A stretch of 64,000 bases of DNA from contig NZ_JACIAY010000004.1 of the NCBI RefSeq assembly GCF_014194975.1, positions 310,001 to 374,000 of the forward strand. The letters run 5' to 3'. Positions within the stretch are counted from its first letter, which is position 1; each line of letters opens with the position of its first letter. Source of the stretch: Sphingomonas sp. BK580. Its GTDB lineage: Bacteria; Pseudomonadota; Alphaproteobacteria; Sphingomonadales; Sphingomonadaceae. The position numbers and the translations under genes are program-made. The notes beneath the pieces are model-generated. The model was not told where the DNA came from. It searched no databases and worked only from the letters and a program-made list of their open reading frames with translations. Positions 16,695 through 25,337 of the stretch are shown here, piece by piece.

Positions 16695-17957
16695 ATGGAG
16701 CGGCGGTCACGGGCGATGCAGCGGGGCGGGCGGCGCCCGGGGGAGAGCGCGGCCAGCGCCGAGCAGCTGCGCCTGGTCGAGGCGCATGCGGCGGGCGGCG
16801 TGACCGCGATCGTCGCTGCGCCGACCAGCTTCGAGATCGTCAACACCGCCTACGGCCGCGCCGCGGGCGACCAGCTGGTCGAGGCGATGGCGGAGCGGCT
16901 CGCCGAGGAACTCGCCGGGCACGAGATGGCGGCGGTGCGCGGCGGCGCCACCTTCACGATCGTGGTCGCGGGCGACGCCGCGACCGGCGACGCCGCGGTC
17001 AGCCGGATCGAGCGCGCGCTGGAGCGCCCTTTCCTGATCGGCGGCGAGACGATCCACGTCGGCGCGCGCATCGGCGTCGCGCGGATGACCGAGGACGAGC
17101 CCGCCGAGCACCTGCTGCGCCGCGCCGCCGAGGCGCTGGCGCGCGCCCGCGCCAGCGACGGCGCGACCACGCGGGTCGCCGCCGAGCACGAGGGCGTGCC
17201 GCTCGCCGCGCTCGCCGCCGACCTGCACCGCGCGATCGAGCGGGGCGAGATCGACGTGCGCTTCCAGCCGCAGATCCGTATCGTGGACGGCGCGGTCACC
17301 GGGGTGGAGGCCCTGGCACGCTGGCAGCACCCGCGGCTGGGCGTGCTCGGCGCCGAGACATTGCTCGCCGCGGCGCATCGCGCCGACCTGGGCGTGGCGC
17401 TGTCCGACCAGGTGCAGGCGCTGGCGCTCGAGCGCGCGGCGCGCTGGCCGGCGCGGATGGCTGGGCTGCGGATCGCGGTCAACGTTACCGCCGCCGACAT
17501 GGCGCGCGCGCCCTTCGTCGAGCGCTTTCTCGCGCGCGTGCGCGCCTCGGGGGTGGGGTTCGAGCGAGTCACCGCGGAGGTGACCGAGACCGGGCTGATC
17601 GACGATCTCGACGGTGCCGCGACCTCGCTCACCGCGCTGCGCGCCGCCGGCTGCCGCGTCGCGCTCGACGACTTCGGCACGGGCTATTCCAGCCTGTCCT
17701 ATCTGACGCGGCTGCCGCTCGACTATCTCAAGATCGATCGCAGCCTGGTGCAGACGATCACCGGCGACGCGCGCGACCGAGTCGTGGTGGAAGGCGTGAT
17801 CGCGATCGCCGGCGGGCTCGGGCTGGAGACGGTGGCCGAGGGGGTGGAGAGCGAGCGCGAGCGCGCGCTGCTGGCACAGCGCGGCTGCACCTTCTACCAG
17901 GGCTTCCTCTGGGCCGAGCCGCTCGAGGACTCGGCCCTGCAGGCGCGGCTGGCGTGA
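16695..17957 (+). CDS. EAL-domain cyclic-di-GMP phosphodiesterase with degenerate GGDEF
   Basis: About 420 residues from ATG 16695; earlier TTG and later ATG starts are possible. The N-terminal half looks like a GGDEF fold, but the signature is replaced by VRGGATF, so it should not make c-di-GMP. The C-terminal EAL domain keeps all metal and catalytic positions: VEALARW, NVTAADM, EVTET, DDFGTGYSSLSYL, YLKIDRS, VAEGVE and YQGFLW. It should therefore hydrolyse c-di-GMP to pGpG, perhaps modulated by the inactive GGDEF. No transmembrane segment is seen. It overlaps the next gene by 4 nt. Confidence 0.9.
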   Translation: MERRSRAMQRGGRRPGESAASAEQLRLVEAHAAGGVTAIVAAPTSFEIVNTAYGRAAGDQLVEAMAERLAEELAGHEMAAVRGGATFTIVVAGDAATGDAAVSRIERALERPFLIGGETIHVGARIGVARMTEDEPAEHLLRRAAEALARARASDGATTRVAAEHEGVPLAALAADLHRAIERGEIDVRFQPQIRIVDGAVTGVEALARWQHPRLGVLGAETLLAAAHRADLGVALSDQVQALALERAARWPARMAGLRIAVNVTAADMARAPFVERFLARVRASGVGFERVTAEVTETGLIDDLDGAATSLTALRAAGCRVALDDFGTGYSSLSYLTRLPLDYLKIDRSLVQTITGDARDRVVVEGVIAIAGGLGLETVAEGVESERERALLAQRGCTFYQGFLWAEPLEDSALQARLA

Positions 17958-18346
17958 GCGATCCGCGCGACCTCGGCGGCACCTGGTACGGGCGCTACGA
18001 GGGCGGCGGCAATCGGCCGAACAGCTTCATCGCGCGGCTGACCGAGCGCGGCGGCCGGCTCAGCGGCACGATCAGCGAGCCGGACGACCTCGGGCTGGAG
18101 CCGGTGCGCCGCGCGCTGGTGAGCGGCCGGCGCGACGGCGCGGCGGTGTCCTTCGTGAAGCAGTATGACGGCGAGGTGCTGGTGCACGCGGTCGACTATC
18201 GCGGCACCGTCGACCCGCGCGGGACCCTGGTGCGCGGCGACTGGTCGTTCGCGACCTATGCCGGCAGCTTCACCATGACGCGCGAGCGCTTCGACGCGGA
18301 CGAACTGGCCGAGGGGGTCGGCGACGAGGCGGAGGTGGCACGATGA
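17954..18346 (+). CDS. Small uncharacterised protein, probable beta-fold
   Basis: A 130-residue protein beginning at a GTG that overlaps the EAL gene stop by 4 nt; it ends overlapping the next start by 4 nt. It opens with DLGGTWYGRYEGGG and contains RLSGTISEPDDLG, AVSFVKQYDGEVL, HAVDYRGTVDP and GDWSFATYAGSFTM. This alternating pattern suggests a compact beta-barrel, lipocalin-like fold. There is no signal peptide or membrane segment. I do not recognise the family. Coupling to the EAL gene argues that it is real and perhaps linked to c-di-GMP signalling. Confidence 0.75.
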   Translation: MSDPRDLGGTWYGRYEGGGNRPNSFIARLTERGGRLSGTISEPDDLGLEPVRRALVSGRRDGAAVSFVKQYDGEVLVHAVDYRGTVDPRGTLVRGDWSFATYAGSFTMTRERFDADELAEGVGDEAEVAR

Positions 18347-18753
18347 GCGCGACGATGTTGATCTGGGCAGCCGTGGCCGCGGCGGCGACGCCGCAGGCGC
18401 AGGTCGAGGCGGTGATGGCGGAGAGCGCGGCCGGCTGGAACGCGGGCGACCTGGCGCGCTTCACGGCCATCTACGCGCCCGACGCGGTCTATGTCGCCGG
18501 TGGGGACGTGGCGCGGGGCAGGGAAGCGATCGCGGCGCGCTACGCCAAGAGCTTCGTCGGCGGGGGCAACGTGCGCGGGCGGCTGAGCTTCACGCCGGTG
18601 ATGTGGCGGCCGCTCAGCGCGGTCCACCTGCTCCATGTCGCGCGCTGGACGCTGACGCCGACCGGAGGCGCGGCGCCGCAGAGCGGGGTGACGACCTTGC
18701 TGTTCGAGCGACGCAAGGAGGGGTGGCGGATCATCTCGGACCACAGCAGCTGA
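18343..18753 (+). CDS. NTF2-like / SnoaL-like (DUF4440-type) protein
   Basis: A 136-residue protein with a cone-shaped NTF2-like fold. Characteristic features are AGWNAGDLARFTAIYAPDA followed by VYVAGGDVARGREAIAARY, and the C-terminal strands TLLFERRKEGWRIISDHSS. A short hydrophobic N-terminus (MLIWAAVAAAATP) may be a signal peptide. Such proteins bind small ligands or act as isomerases or hydrolases, so the chemistry cannot be assigned. It is the last gene of the EAL operon, joined by an ATGA overlap. Confidence 0.8.
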   Translation: MSATMLIWAAVAAAATPQAQVEAVMAESAAGWNAGDLARFTAIYAPDAVYVAGGDVARGREAIAARYAKSFVGGGNVRGRLSFTPVMWRPLSAVHLLHVARWTLTPTGGAAPQSGVTTLLFERRKEGWRIISDHSS

Positions 18754-19098
18754 GGGGAGCGGTGAGCGGCAGCATCGGTGAGATGTCGCGTCGCTCACCT
18801 ATACTGTTCCCCGGCGAAGGCCGCGGTCCAGTTGGGCCACGGCAACGAGTCTCTCCAGGACCTTCCCAGCTGGGCCCGCCCTTCGCCGCGGAACGAAGTA
18901 CGTCAGGACGCGCAGCTCATACCCGCCGCTTGTTATTCGAACGCCGCCCACACCTACACCGTACTACCCTGGCGGATGCCGAGTTCCAGTTGGGTGACGA
19001 TCGCGGGATTTACCGCGATCTTCCCACCTGGACCCCGGCTTCCGCCGGGGTGGCAGGAAACAGCGGATAGTGACTCACCAGAGCAGCGCCGCCGCCCG
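18754..19098. repeat. REP-like palindromic repeat cluster
   Basis: The gap between convergent genes contains four copies of a GC-rich palindromic repeat family. Copies near 18806-18840 and 18967-19001 face one way; 18863-18891 and 19019-19052 face the other. The best cores resemble TTCCCCGGCGAAGGCC and its complement, followed by CAGTTGGG or CAGGTGGG. Paired inverted copies can form large hairpins and may terminate or stabilise both transcripts. Related copies occur near 34480, 38790 and 55900. Confidence 0.7.
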
Positions 19099-22000
19099 TC
19101 ACGCCGCGGCCTTGGCCAGCCCCTTAGACAGTTGCAGCGCGCCGTGCAGCCGCGCCTTGGGATCGCCCCAGGCGCGCGACAGCGCCAGCTTGCTGTCAGG
19201 TCGCAGCTTGGCCACGCCGCCGAGCCGGTCGACATAGGCGAGCAGCCCCGGCACGTTGGGCGGCTTGTCGTCGTGGAAGGTGACCAGCGCGCCCTTCGGC
19301 CCGACGTCCAGCTTGGCCACACACGCCGTGCGCGCGTTGAGCTTGATCTCCATGACCTTGACCAGATTATCGGTCGCCTCGGGCAAAGCGCCGAAGCGGT
19401 CGATCATCTCGGCGGCGAAGCTCTCCAGCCCGGCCACCTCGTCGATCTCGTTGAGGCGGCGATACAGGCCCATGCGCAGGTCGAGGTCGGGAACGTATTC
19501 CTCCGGGATCAGGATCGGCGCGTCGACGCTGATCTGCGGCGAGAAGTCGCGCTGGCGCTCGCGCAGGCCGCCCGCCTTGGCCTCCATGATCGCCTCCTCC
19601 AGCATCGACTGGTAGAGCTCGTAGCCGACCTCCTTGATGTGCCCGGACTGCTCGTCGCCGAGCAGGTTGCCCGCGCCGCGGATGTCGAGGTCGTGGCTCG
19701 CTAGCTGGAAGCCGGCGCCGAGCGAGTCGAGGTCGCTCAGCACCTTGAGGCGTTTCTCCGCCGCGTCGGTCATCTGCCGCTCGGGCGGCGCGACCATATA
19801 GGCGTAGGCGCGCGTCTTGGAGCGGCCGACGCGCCCGCGCAGCTGGTAGAGCTGCGCCAGTCCGAAGCGGTCGGCGCGGTTGACGATGATCGTGTTGGCG
19901 GACGGGATGTCGATCCCGCTTTCGATGATCGTGGTCGAGACCAGCACCTCGAACTTCTTGTCGTAGAAGGCGCTCATCCGCTCCTCCACCTCGCTCGGGG
20001 CCATCTGGCCGTGCGCCACGACGTAGCGGATCTCGGGCACCTCGCGGCGCAGATAGTCCTCGATATCGGGCAGGTCGGCGACGCGCGGGGTGACGAGGAA
20101 GCTCTGCCCGCCGCGATAATGTTCACGCAGCAGCGCCTCGCGCAGCACCACCGGATCCCACGGCATGACATAGGTGCGCACCGCGAGCCGGTCGACCGGC
20201 GGGGTCTGGATCACCGATAGCTCGCGTAGCCCGCTCATCGCCATCTGCAGCGTGCGCGGGATCGGCGTGGCGGTGAGCGTGAGCATGTGGACGTCGGCGC
20301 GCAGCGTCTTGAGGCGCTCCTTGTGCGTCACGCCGAAGCGCTGCTCCTCGTCGACGATGACGAGGCCGAGCCGCTTGAAGTCGATCGTCTTGGCGAGCAG
20401 CGCGTGGGTGCCGACGACGACGTCGATCCCGCCGCTCGCCAGCCCGTCCTTGACTCGCTTCGCCTCGGCCGCGGGGACGAGGCGGGAGAGCCGGCCGATG
20501 TTGATCGGGAAGCCCTCGAACCGTGCCGAGAAGTTCTGGTAGTGTTGGCGCGCCAGCAGGGTGGTCGGGCAGACCACCGCGACCTGCATCCCCGCCATCG
20601 CGGCGACGAAGGCGGCGCGCAGCGCGATCTCGGTCTTGCCGAAACCGACGTCGCCGACGATCAGCCGGTCCATCGGCTTGCCCGCGGACAGATCGGCCAG
20701 AACCTCCTCGATCGCGCGGTCCTGGTCGTCCGTCTCGGTGTACGGGAAACGATCGACGAAGGCAGGATAGCCCGCGCTGTCGGGCTCGGCCACCTCGCCG
20801 GGGCGCAGCGCGCGCTCCGCCGCGACCGCGATCAGCTCGCCCGCGATCTCGCGGATCCGCTCCTTCATCCGCGACTTGCGCCGCTGCCACGCCTCGCCGC
20901 CAAGCCGGTCGAGCGCGGCGCCCTCCTCGGACGAGCCGTAGCGCGACAGCACCTCGAGGTTCTCGACCGGGATGTAGAGCTTGTCGCCCCCGGCATATTC
21001 GAGCGCGACGCAGTCGTGCGGCGCGCGCGCCACCGGCACCTGCGTCAGCCCGACGTAGCGGCCGATGCCGTGATCGGTGTGGACGACGAGGTCGCCCGGC
21101 GACAGCGTCGCCAGCTCCGCCAGGAAGGCGTCCGCCGACTTGCGGCGCTTGGCGCGGCGCACCAGCCGGTCGCCCAGCATGTCCTGCTCGGTGAGCACCG
21201 CGATATCGGGCGCGGTGAAGCCGTGGTCGAGCCCGATCACCGCCATCGCCACGCCGCGGTCGGCGGCGCCGAGCGACTCCTGCCACGTCTCGGTCAGCCG
21301 CGCGCCGGTGAGGCCGTGGTCCTCGAGCAGCGAGCGCAGCCGCTCGCGCGCGCCGAGCGAGTAGCTGGCGAGCACCGGCTTGCGCCCGTCGCGGCGCAGC
21401 TTGGCGACATGCGCCACCACCGCCTCGTAGACGTTCGCCTGCGCGGCGCGCTCGGGGGCGAAGTCGCGCGGACCGTCGACCTGGAAGTCCAGCACAGTGA
21501 CGGATTCGGGCTCGTGGAAGGCGGTGGCGAGATGCGCCGGCATCGCCGCCACCTCGCGCGCCCACTCGTCGGCGTCGAGGTAGAGCGTCTTGGCCGGCAG
21601 CGCGCGATAGCTACCGGGCTCGGCCGCCTCGGCGCGCTTGCGGTTCTCGTAATAGTCCGCGATCGAGTCGAGCCGGCTCTCGGCCGCCGCCGGCGTGCCG
21701 CTGTCGCGTACCACCACCGCATCCGCGCCGAGATGGTCCCAGGCCGTCGCCAGCTTCTCCTCGAACAGCGGCAGCCAATGTTCCATGCCGGCGAGGCGGC
21801 GGCGCTCGCTGACTGCCTGGTAGAGCGGGTCGCCCGTCGCGGTGGCGCCGAAGGTCTCGCGGTAGCGCGTGCGGAAGCGCTTGACGCTGTCGTCGTCGAG
21901 CAAGGCCTCCGAGGCGGGGAGCAGCACGAAGCCGTCGAGCCGCCCGGTGGTGCGCTGGTCGGCGGGATCGAAGCTGCGCACGCTCTCGATCTCGTCGCCG

Positions 22001-22554
22001 AAGAAGTCGAGCCGCAGCGCCTGCTCCTCGCCGCTGGGGAAGAGATCGACGATGCCGCCGCGCACCGCATATTCGCCCTGGTCGTGGACCGTATCGGTGC
22101 GGACGTAGCCGTTGGCCTGCAGCAGCGCGGCGAGCCGGTCACGGTCGATCCGCGCACCAGGCTTGAGCTCGGCGACGAGCTGGCGGATGCGGAACGGCGT
22201 GAGCGTGCGCTGGGTCAGCGCGTTGACCGTGGTGAGCACCAGCTGCGGCGCGCGCGGCTTCTGCTGGAGGCGGTAGAGCGCCCCGATCCGCTCCGCCATG
22301 ACGCGCAGCGTCGGCGAGGCGCGGTCGTAGGGCAGGCAGTCCCAGGCGGGGAGCTGGACGACCTCCAGCTCGGGCGCGAAGAAAGGCGCGGTGGCGGCGA
22401 GCCCGCGCATCTGCGCCTCGTCCGCCGCGACGAACACCGCGCGCAACGGCGCCGCGCGCGCGAGATCGGCGAGCAGCGCGGGCAGGAAGCCGGCGGGGAC
22501 GCCCGCGAGCGTCAGCGGGGTCGTGGCGCGGAGGATCTTGCTGAGGTCGGGCAT
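19099..22554 (-). CDS. mfd: Transcription-repair coupling factor
   Basis: An 1151-residue ATP-dependent translocase that removes stalled RNA polymerase at lesions and recruits UvrA. The UvrB-like N-terminal domain (WDCLPYDRASPT) is followed by the polymerase-interaction region (DLVVHTDHGIGRYVGL, near residue 500). The superfamily 2 helicase core shows GDVGFGKTEIALRAAF (Walker A), the DEEQRFGV box, LTLTATPIPRTLQMAM, and RGRVGRSKTRAYAY. The TRCF C-terminal domain follows. Full length for the family. It lies downstream of sdhE on the same strand, with a hairpin repeat between them. Confidence 0.97.
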   Translation of the reverse strand: MPDLSKILRATTPLTLAGVPAGFLPALLADLARAAPLRAVFVAADEAQMRGLAATAPFFAPELEVVQLPAWDCLPYDRASPTLRVMAERIGALYRLQQKPRAPQLVLTTVNALTQRTLTPFRIRQLVAELKPGARIDRDRLAALLQANGYVRTDTVHDQGEYAVRGGIVDLFPSGEEQALRLDFFGDEIESVRSFDPADQRTTGRLDGFVLLPASEALLDDDSVKRFRTRYRETFGATATGDPLYQAVSERRRLAGMEHWLPLFEEKLATAWDHLGADAVVVRDSGTPAAAESRLDSIADYYENRKRAEAAEPGSYRALPAKTLYLDADEWAREVAAMPAHLATAFHEPESVTVLDFQVDGPRDFAPERAAQANVYEAVVAHVAKLRRDGRKPVLASYSLGARERLRSLLEDHGLTGARLTETWQESLGAADRGVAMAVIGLDHGFTAPDIAVLTEQDMLGDRLVRRAKRRKSADAFLAELATLSPGDLVVHTDHGIGRYVGLTQVPVARAPHDCVALEYAGGDKLYIPVENLEVLSRYGSSEEGAALDRLGGEAWQRRKSRMKERIREIAGELIAVAAERALRPGEVAEPDSAGYPAFVDRFPYTETDDQDRAIEEVLADLSAGKPMDRLIVGDVGFGKTEIALRAAFVAAMAGMQVAVVCPTTLLARQHYQNFSARFEGFPINIGRLSRLVPAAEAKRVKDGLASGGIDVVVGTHALLAKTIDFKRLGLVIVDEEQRFGVTHKERLKTLRADVHMLTLTATPIPRTLQMAMSGLRELSVIQTPPVDRLAVRTYVMPWDPVVLREALLREHYRGGQSFLVTPRVADLPDIEDYLRREVPEIRYVVAHGQMAPSEVEERMSAFYDKKFEVLVSTTIIESGIDIPSANTIIVNRADRFGLAQLYQLRGRVGRSKTRAYAYMVAPPERQMTDAAEKRLKVLSDLDSLGAGFQLASHDLDIRGAGNLLGDEQSGHIKEVGYELYQSMLEEAIMEAKAGGLRERQRDFSPQISVDAPILIPEEYVPDLDLRMGLYRRLNEIDEVAGLESFAAEMIDRFGALPEATDNLVKVMEIKLNARTACVAKLDVGPKGALVTFHDDKPPNVPGLLAYVDRLGGVAKLRPDSKLALSRAWGDPKARLHGALQLSKGLAKAAA

Positions 22555-22641
22555 TCGGGTCCTTGGTCGGAGGGAGGGCGTTGGTCACGCCTCCGTCGTG
22601 AGATCTCGGCGTCTCGAACGTCAGCCGCCTCACACGCTACG

Positions 22642-22668
22642 GTCATCCCGGCTCAAGGCCGGGCTGAC
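22642..22668. repeat. Short palindromic repeat between sdhE and mfd
   Basis: CCCGGC (22647-22652) pairs with GCCGGG (22658-22663), flanked by GTCA and TGAC that extend the stem with one mismatch. It is a GTCATCCCGG-type repeat related to those at 34699-34797 and could attenuate transcription into mfd. Confidence 0.5.
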
Positions 22669-22680
22669 GGGGAGCGTGCC

Positions 22681-22944
22681 TCACGGGATCGTCACGAAGT
22701 CCACGCGCCGCATCACCTCCATCATCTCGCCCTCCCACTCGGGCGGACAGGGCAGCGAGCCGATCGCCCAGCCCATGATGTCGACGTCCTGCTCCTCCAG
22801 CAGTCGCTCGAACCAGTCGAGCTGATCCGGCGTCCAGCTCGCGGCGTGCGTGTCGAAGAAGCCGCCGATCATCAGATCGGCCTCGCGCGTGCCGCGATGC
22901 CAGGCGCGGAAACGCAGGCGCTTGAGCCGGATGTCCTGGTCCAC
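22681..22944 (-). CDS. sdhE: FAD assembly factor SdhE (succinate dehydrogenase assembly factor 2)
   Basis: An 87-residue protein that promotes covalent FAD attachment to the succinate dehydrogenase flavoprotein. The hallmark RGxxE motif is present in WHRGTREADLMIGGF, followed by the conserved LDWFERLLEEQDVDIMGWAIG. It begins at a GTG preceded by GGAGATCAC. It diverges from recG and runs toward mfd, an arrangement common in alphaproteobacteria. The basic N-terminal segment fits the small five-helix fold of the family. Confidence 0.93.
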   Translation of the reverse strand: MDQDIRLKRLRFRAWHRGTREADLMIGGFFDTHAASWTPDQLDWFERLLEEQDVDIMGWAIGSLPCPPEWEGEMMEVMRRVDFVTIP

Positions 22945-23064
22945 GTGATCTCCCGTCGGCCGCGCGCGGCCCGTCTATGCCATAGCGGAGCGCTGCCACA
23001 ACGCCGCCCGCAAGCTTTCGCTGGCGCGGCGGCGGGAGGCAGAATAGTCGGGCGCTACATAGTC

Positions 23065-25119
23065 ATGCGACCCGAGATCCTCAATCCGCTGTTCGCCGAG
23101 GCGGCCGCGCTCAAGGGCGTCGGCCCGGCGCTGGCCAAGCCGCTCGACCGGCTGGGCATCGCGCGCGTGGTCGACCTGCTGTTCCATCTGCCCTCGGGCT
23201 GGGTCGACCGGGTGGCGCGCGACGACCTCGACGAGGCCGACGTCGGCCGCACGATCGCGATCACGCTGACCCCGCGCGAGTACCGCAGCGGCTCCAGTCC
23301 GCGCGCGCCGACCCGCGTGCAGGCGACCGACGCGGCGGGCAACCACGCGAGCCTGGTGTTCTTCGGCGGCGGCTCGGGCTGGGCGCGCAAGCAGCTGCCG
23401 CTCGGCGAGCCCAAGCGGGTCTCGGGCCGGCTCGACCGCTACGGCGACGTGCTCCAGATCGTCCATCCCGAGATCGGCGGTGAGGAGGACGGCTTCCGCG
23501 CGCGCGAGGCGATCTATCCGCTCAGCGAGGGGTTGACCTCGCGCCGGCTCGCCGCCCTGGTCGAGCAGGCGCTGGCCCGCGCGCCGGTGCTCGACGAGTG
23601 GATCGAGCCGAGCCTCAAGGCGCGCCACGACTGGCCCGACTGGCGCAGTGCGGTCGAGCGCATCCACGCCGATCCGGCGGACGCCGTGGCGCGCGCGCGG
23701 CTCGCGTACGACGAGCTCTTCGCCAACCAGCTCGCGCTCTCGCTGGTGCGCGCCGACACGCGCAAGCGTCGCGGGCGGTCGCTGCAGGGCGACGGGCGGC
23801 TCCGCGAGCTGCTGCGGCTGCCCTATCAGCTCACCGGCGCGCAGGCCCGGAGCGTGGGCGAGATCGAGGGCGACCTGGCGCAGAGCGCGCCGATGCTGCG
23901 GCTGCTCCAGGGCGACGTCGGCGCGGGCAAGACATTGGTGGCGGCGCTGGCGCTGCTGATCGCGATCGAGGCGGGGGCGCAGGGCGCGCTGCTCGCGCCG
24001 ACCGAGATCCTCGCGCGCCAACACTATGACACGCTGCGCCGGCTGCTCGCCGGACTGCCGGTCGGGATCGCGGTGCTGACCGGGCGCGACAAGGGCCGCG
24101 CGCGCGAGGCGACGCTGATGGGGCTGGCGGACGGCTCAATCCAGCTGCTGGTCGGCACGCACGCGATCTTCCAGGAGGCGGTGCGCTACCGCGACCTCGG
24201 GCTGGTGGTGGTGGACGAGCAGCATCGCTTCGGGGTGGCGGAGCGGATGCTGCTCCAGGCGAAGGGCCAGACCCCGCCGCACGTGCTGGCGATGACCGCC
24301 ACCCCGATCCCGCGCACGCTGACGCTCGCGCTCCACGGCGAGATGGACCAGAGCCGGCTCGATGAGATGCCGCCCGGCCGCGAGCCGATCGAGACGCGCG
24401 TCGTCTCGGAGGAGCGGATCGACGAGGTGATCAACGCGCTCGGCCGGCATCTCGCGGACGGGAAGCAGGCCTATTGGGTCTGCCCGCTGGTGGAGGAGAG
24501 CGCGACCAGCGACCTCCAGGCGGCGGAAGCGCGCGCGGCCTCGTTGCAGGCGCGCTTCGGCGATCGCGTCGCTCTGATCCATGGCCGGATGCGCGGGGCC
24601 GAGAAGGACGCGGTGATGGCGCGCTTCTCGGCCAACGCGGCGGGCGTGCTGGTGGCGACGACGGTGATCGAGGTCGGCGTCGACGTGCCCAACGCGACGC
24701 TGATCGTGATCGAGCATGCCGACCGCTTCGGGCTGGCGCAGCTCCATCAGTTGCGGGGGCGGGTCGGGCGGGGCGGGGGCAAGTCGGTGTGCCTGCTGCT
24801 GCGCGGCGGGTCGCTGAGCGAGACCGCGCGGGCGCGGTTGGCGCTGATGCGCGAGAGCAACGACGGCTTCCGTATCGCCGAGGAGGACCTGCGCTTACGC
24901 GGCGCGGGCGAGCTGCTCGGCACGCGCCAGTCGGGCGAGGCGATGTTCCGGCTCGCCACGCCCGAGCTGCTCGGCGAGCTACTCCCCGCCGCGACCGACG
25001 ACGCGCGGCTGCTGATCGACCGCGATGGCGGGCTCGAGGGGGCGAGGGGGCAGGCGGCGCGCGTGGCGCTCTATCTGTTCGAGCGCGACGCCGGCGTGGC
25101 GCTGCTGCGATCGGGGTGA
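23065..25119 (+). CDS. recG: ATP-dependent DNA helicase RecG
   Basis: A 684-residue helicase that remodels stalled forks and branched DNA. The N-terminal wedge/OB-fold region is followed by LPYQLTGAQARSVGEI, Walker A GDVGAGKTLVAALAL, the APTEILARQHY motif, VVDEQHRFGV, AMTATPIPRTL and QLHQLRGRVGRGGG. The start is the ATG at 23065, where conserved sequence begins; a much longer frame upstream is antisense to mfd. It diverges from sdhE. The Gly-rich RVGRGGGKS variant of motif VI is within family variation. Confidence 0.96.
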   Translation: MRPEILNPLFAEAAALKGVGPALAKPLDRLGIARVVDLLFHLPSGWVDRVARDDLDEADVGRTIAITLTPREYRSGSSPRAPTRVQATDAAGNHASLVFFGGGSGWARKQLPLGEPKRVSGRLDRYGDVLQIVHPEIGGEEDGFRAREAIYPLSEGLTSRRLAALVEQALARAPVLDEWIEPSLKARHDWPDWRSAVERIHADPADAVARARLAYDELFANQLALSLVRADTRKRRGRSLQGDGRLRELLRLPYQLTGAQARSVGEIEGDLAQSAPMLRLLQGDVGAGKTLVAALALLIAIEAGAQGALLAPTEILARQHYDTLRRLLAGLPVGIAVLTGRDKGRAREATLMGLADGSIQLLVGTHAIFQEAVRYRDLGLVVVDEQHRFGVAERMLLQAKGQTPPHVLAMTATPIPRTLTLALHGEMDQSRLDEMPPGREPIETRVVSEERIDEVINALGRHLADGKQAYWVCPLVEESATSDLQAAEARAASLQARFGDRVALIHGRMRGAEKDAVMARFSANAAGVLVATTVIEVGVDVPNATLIVIEHADRFGLAQLHQLRGRVGRGGGKSVCLLLRGGSLSETARARLALMRESNDGFRIAEEDLRLRGAGELLGTRQSGEAMFRLATPELLGELLPAATDDARLLIDRDGGLEGARGQAARVALYLFERDAGVALLRSG

Positions 25120-25291
25120 CGGCGCTGGGCCGGCGGGGTCGTTTCGTCGGCCGGCCGACCGCCGTCGTTCAAGCAGACTTCTCGTACAATCTCGTTCGGG
25201 CGCTTCCGGTGGGCGGCCCGGAGCGCAGCTCGGTGGCCGCTGTCACCCGCTGCGCTCCGAACAGCACGGGACGGCTTAGCAGCGGTGGGCG

Positions 25292-25331
25292 GCGGAGGGC
25301 GGGCGCCGCGCTCGCGCGTGCCCGCCTCCGC
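25292..25331 (-). terminator. Hairpin after the short autotransporter gene
   Basis: GCGGAGGGCGGGC (25292-25304) pairs with GCCCGCCTCCGC (25320-25331) with one bulged base. It sits just beyond the stop of the minus-strand autotransporter and before the convergent recG end. There is no T-run. Confidence 0.4.
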
Positions 25332-25337
25332 GCTGGC

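Noticed and set aside
20287..23064. A very long open frame on the plus strand running through mfd and into recG
   Set aside because: The first 926 codons are antisense to mfd, low-complexity and rich in Arg, Ala and Glu with no family resemblance. Only the part from 23065 (RecG) is coding.
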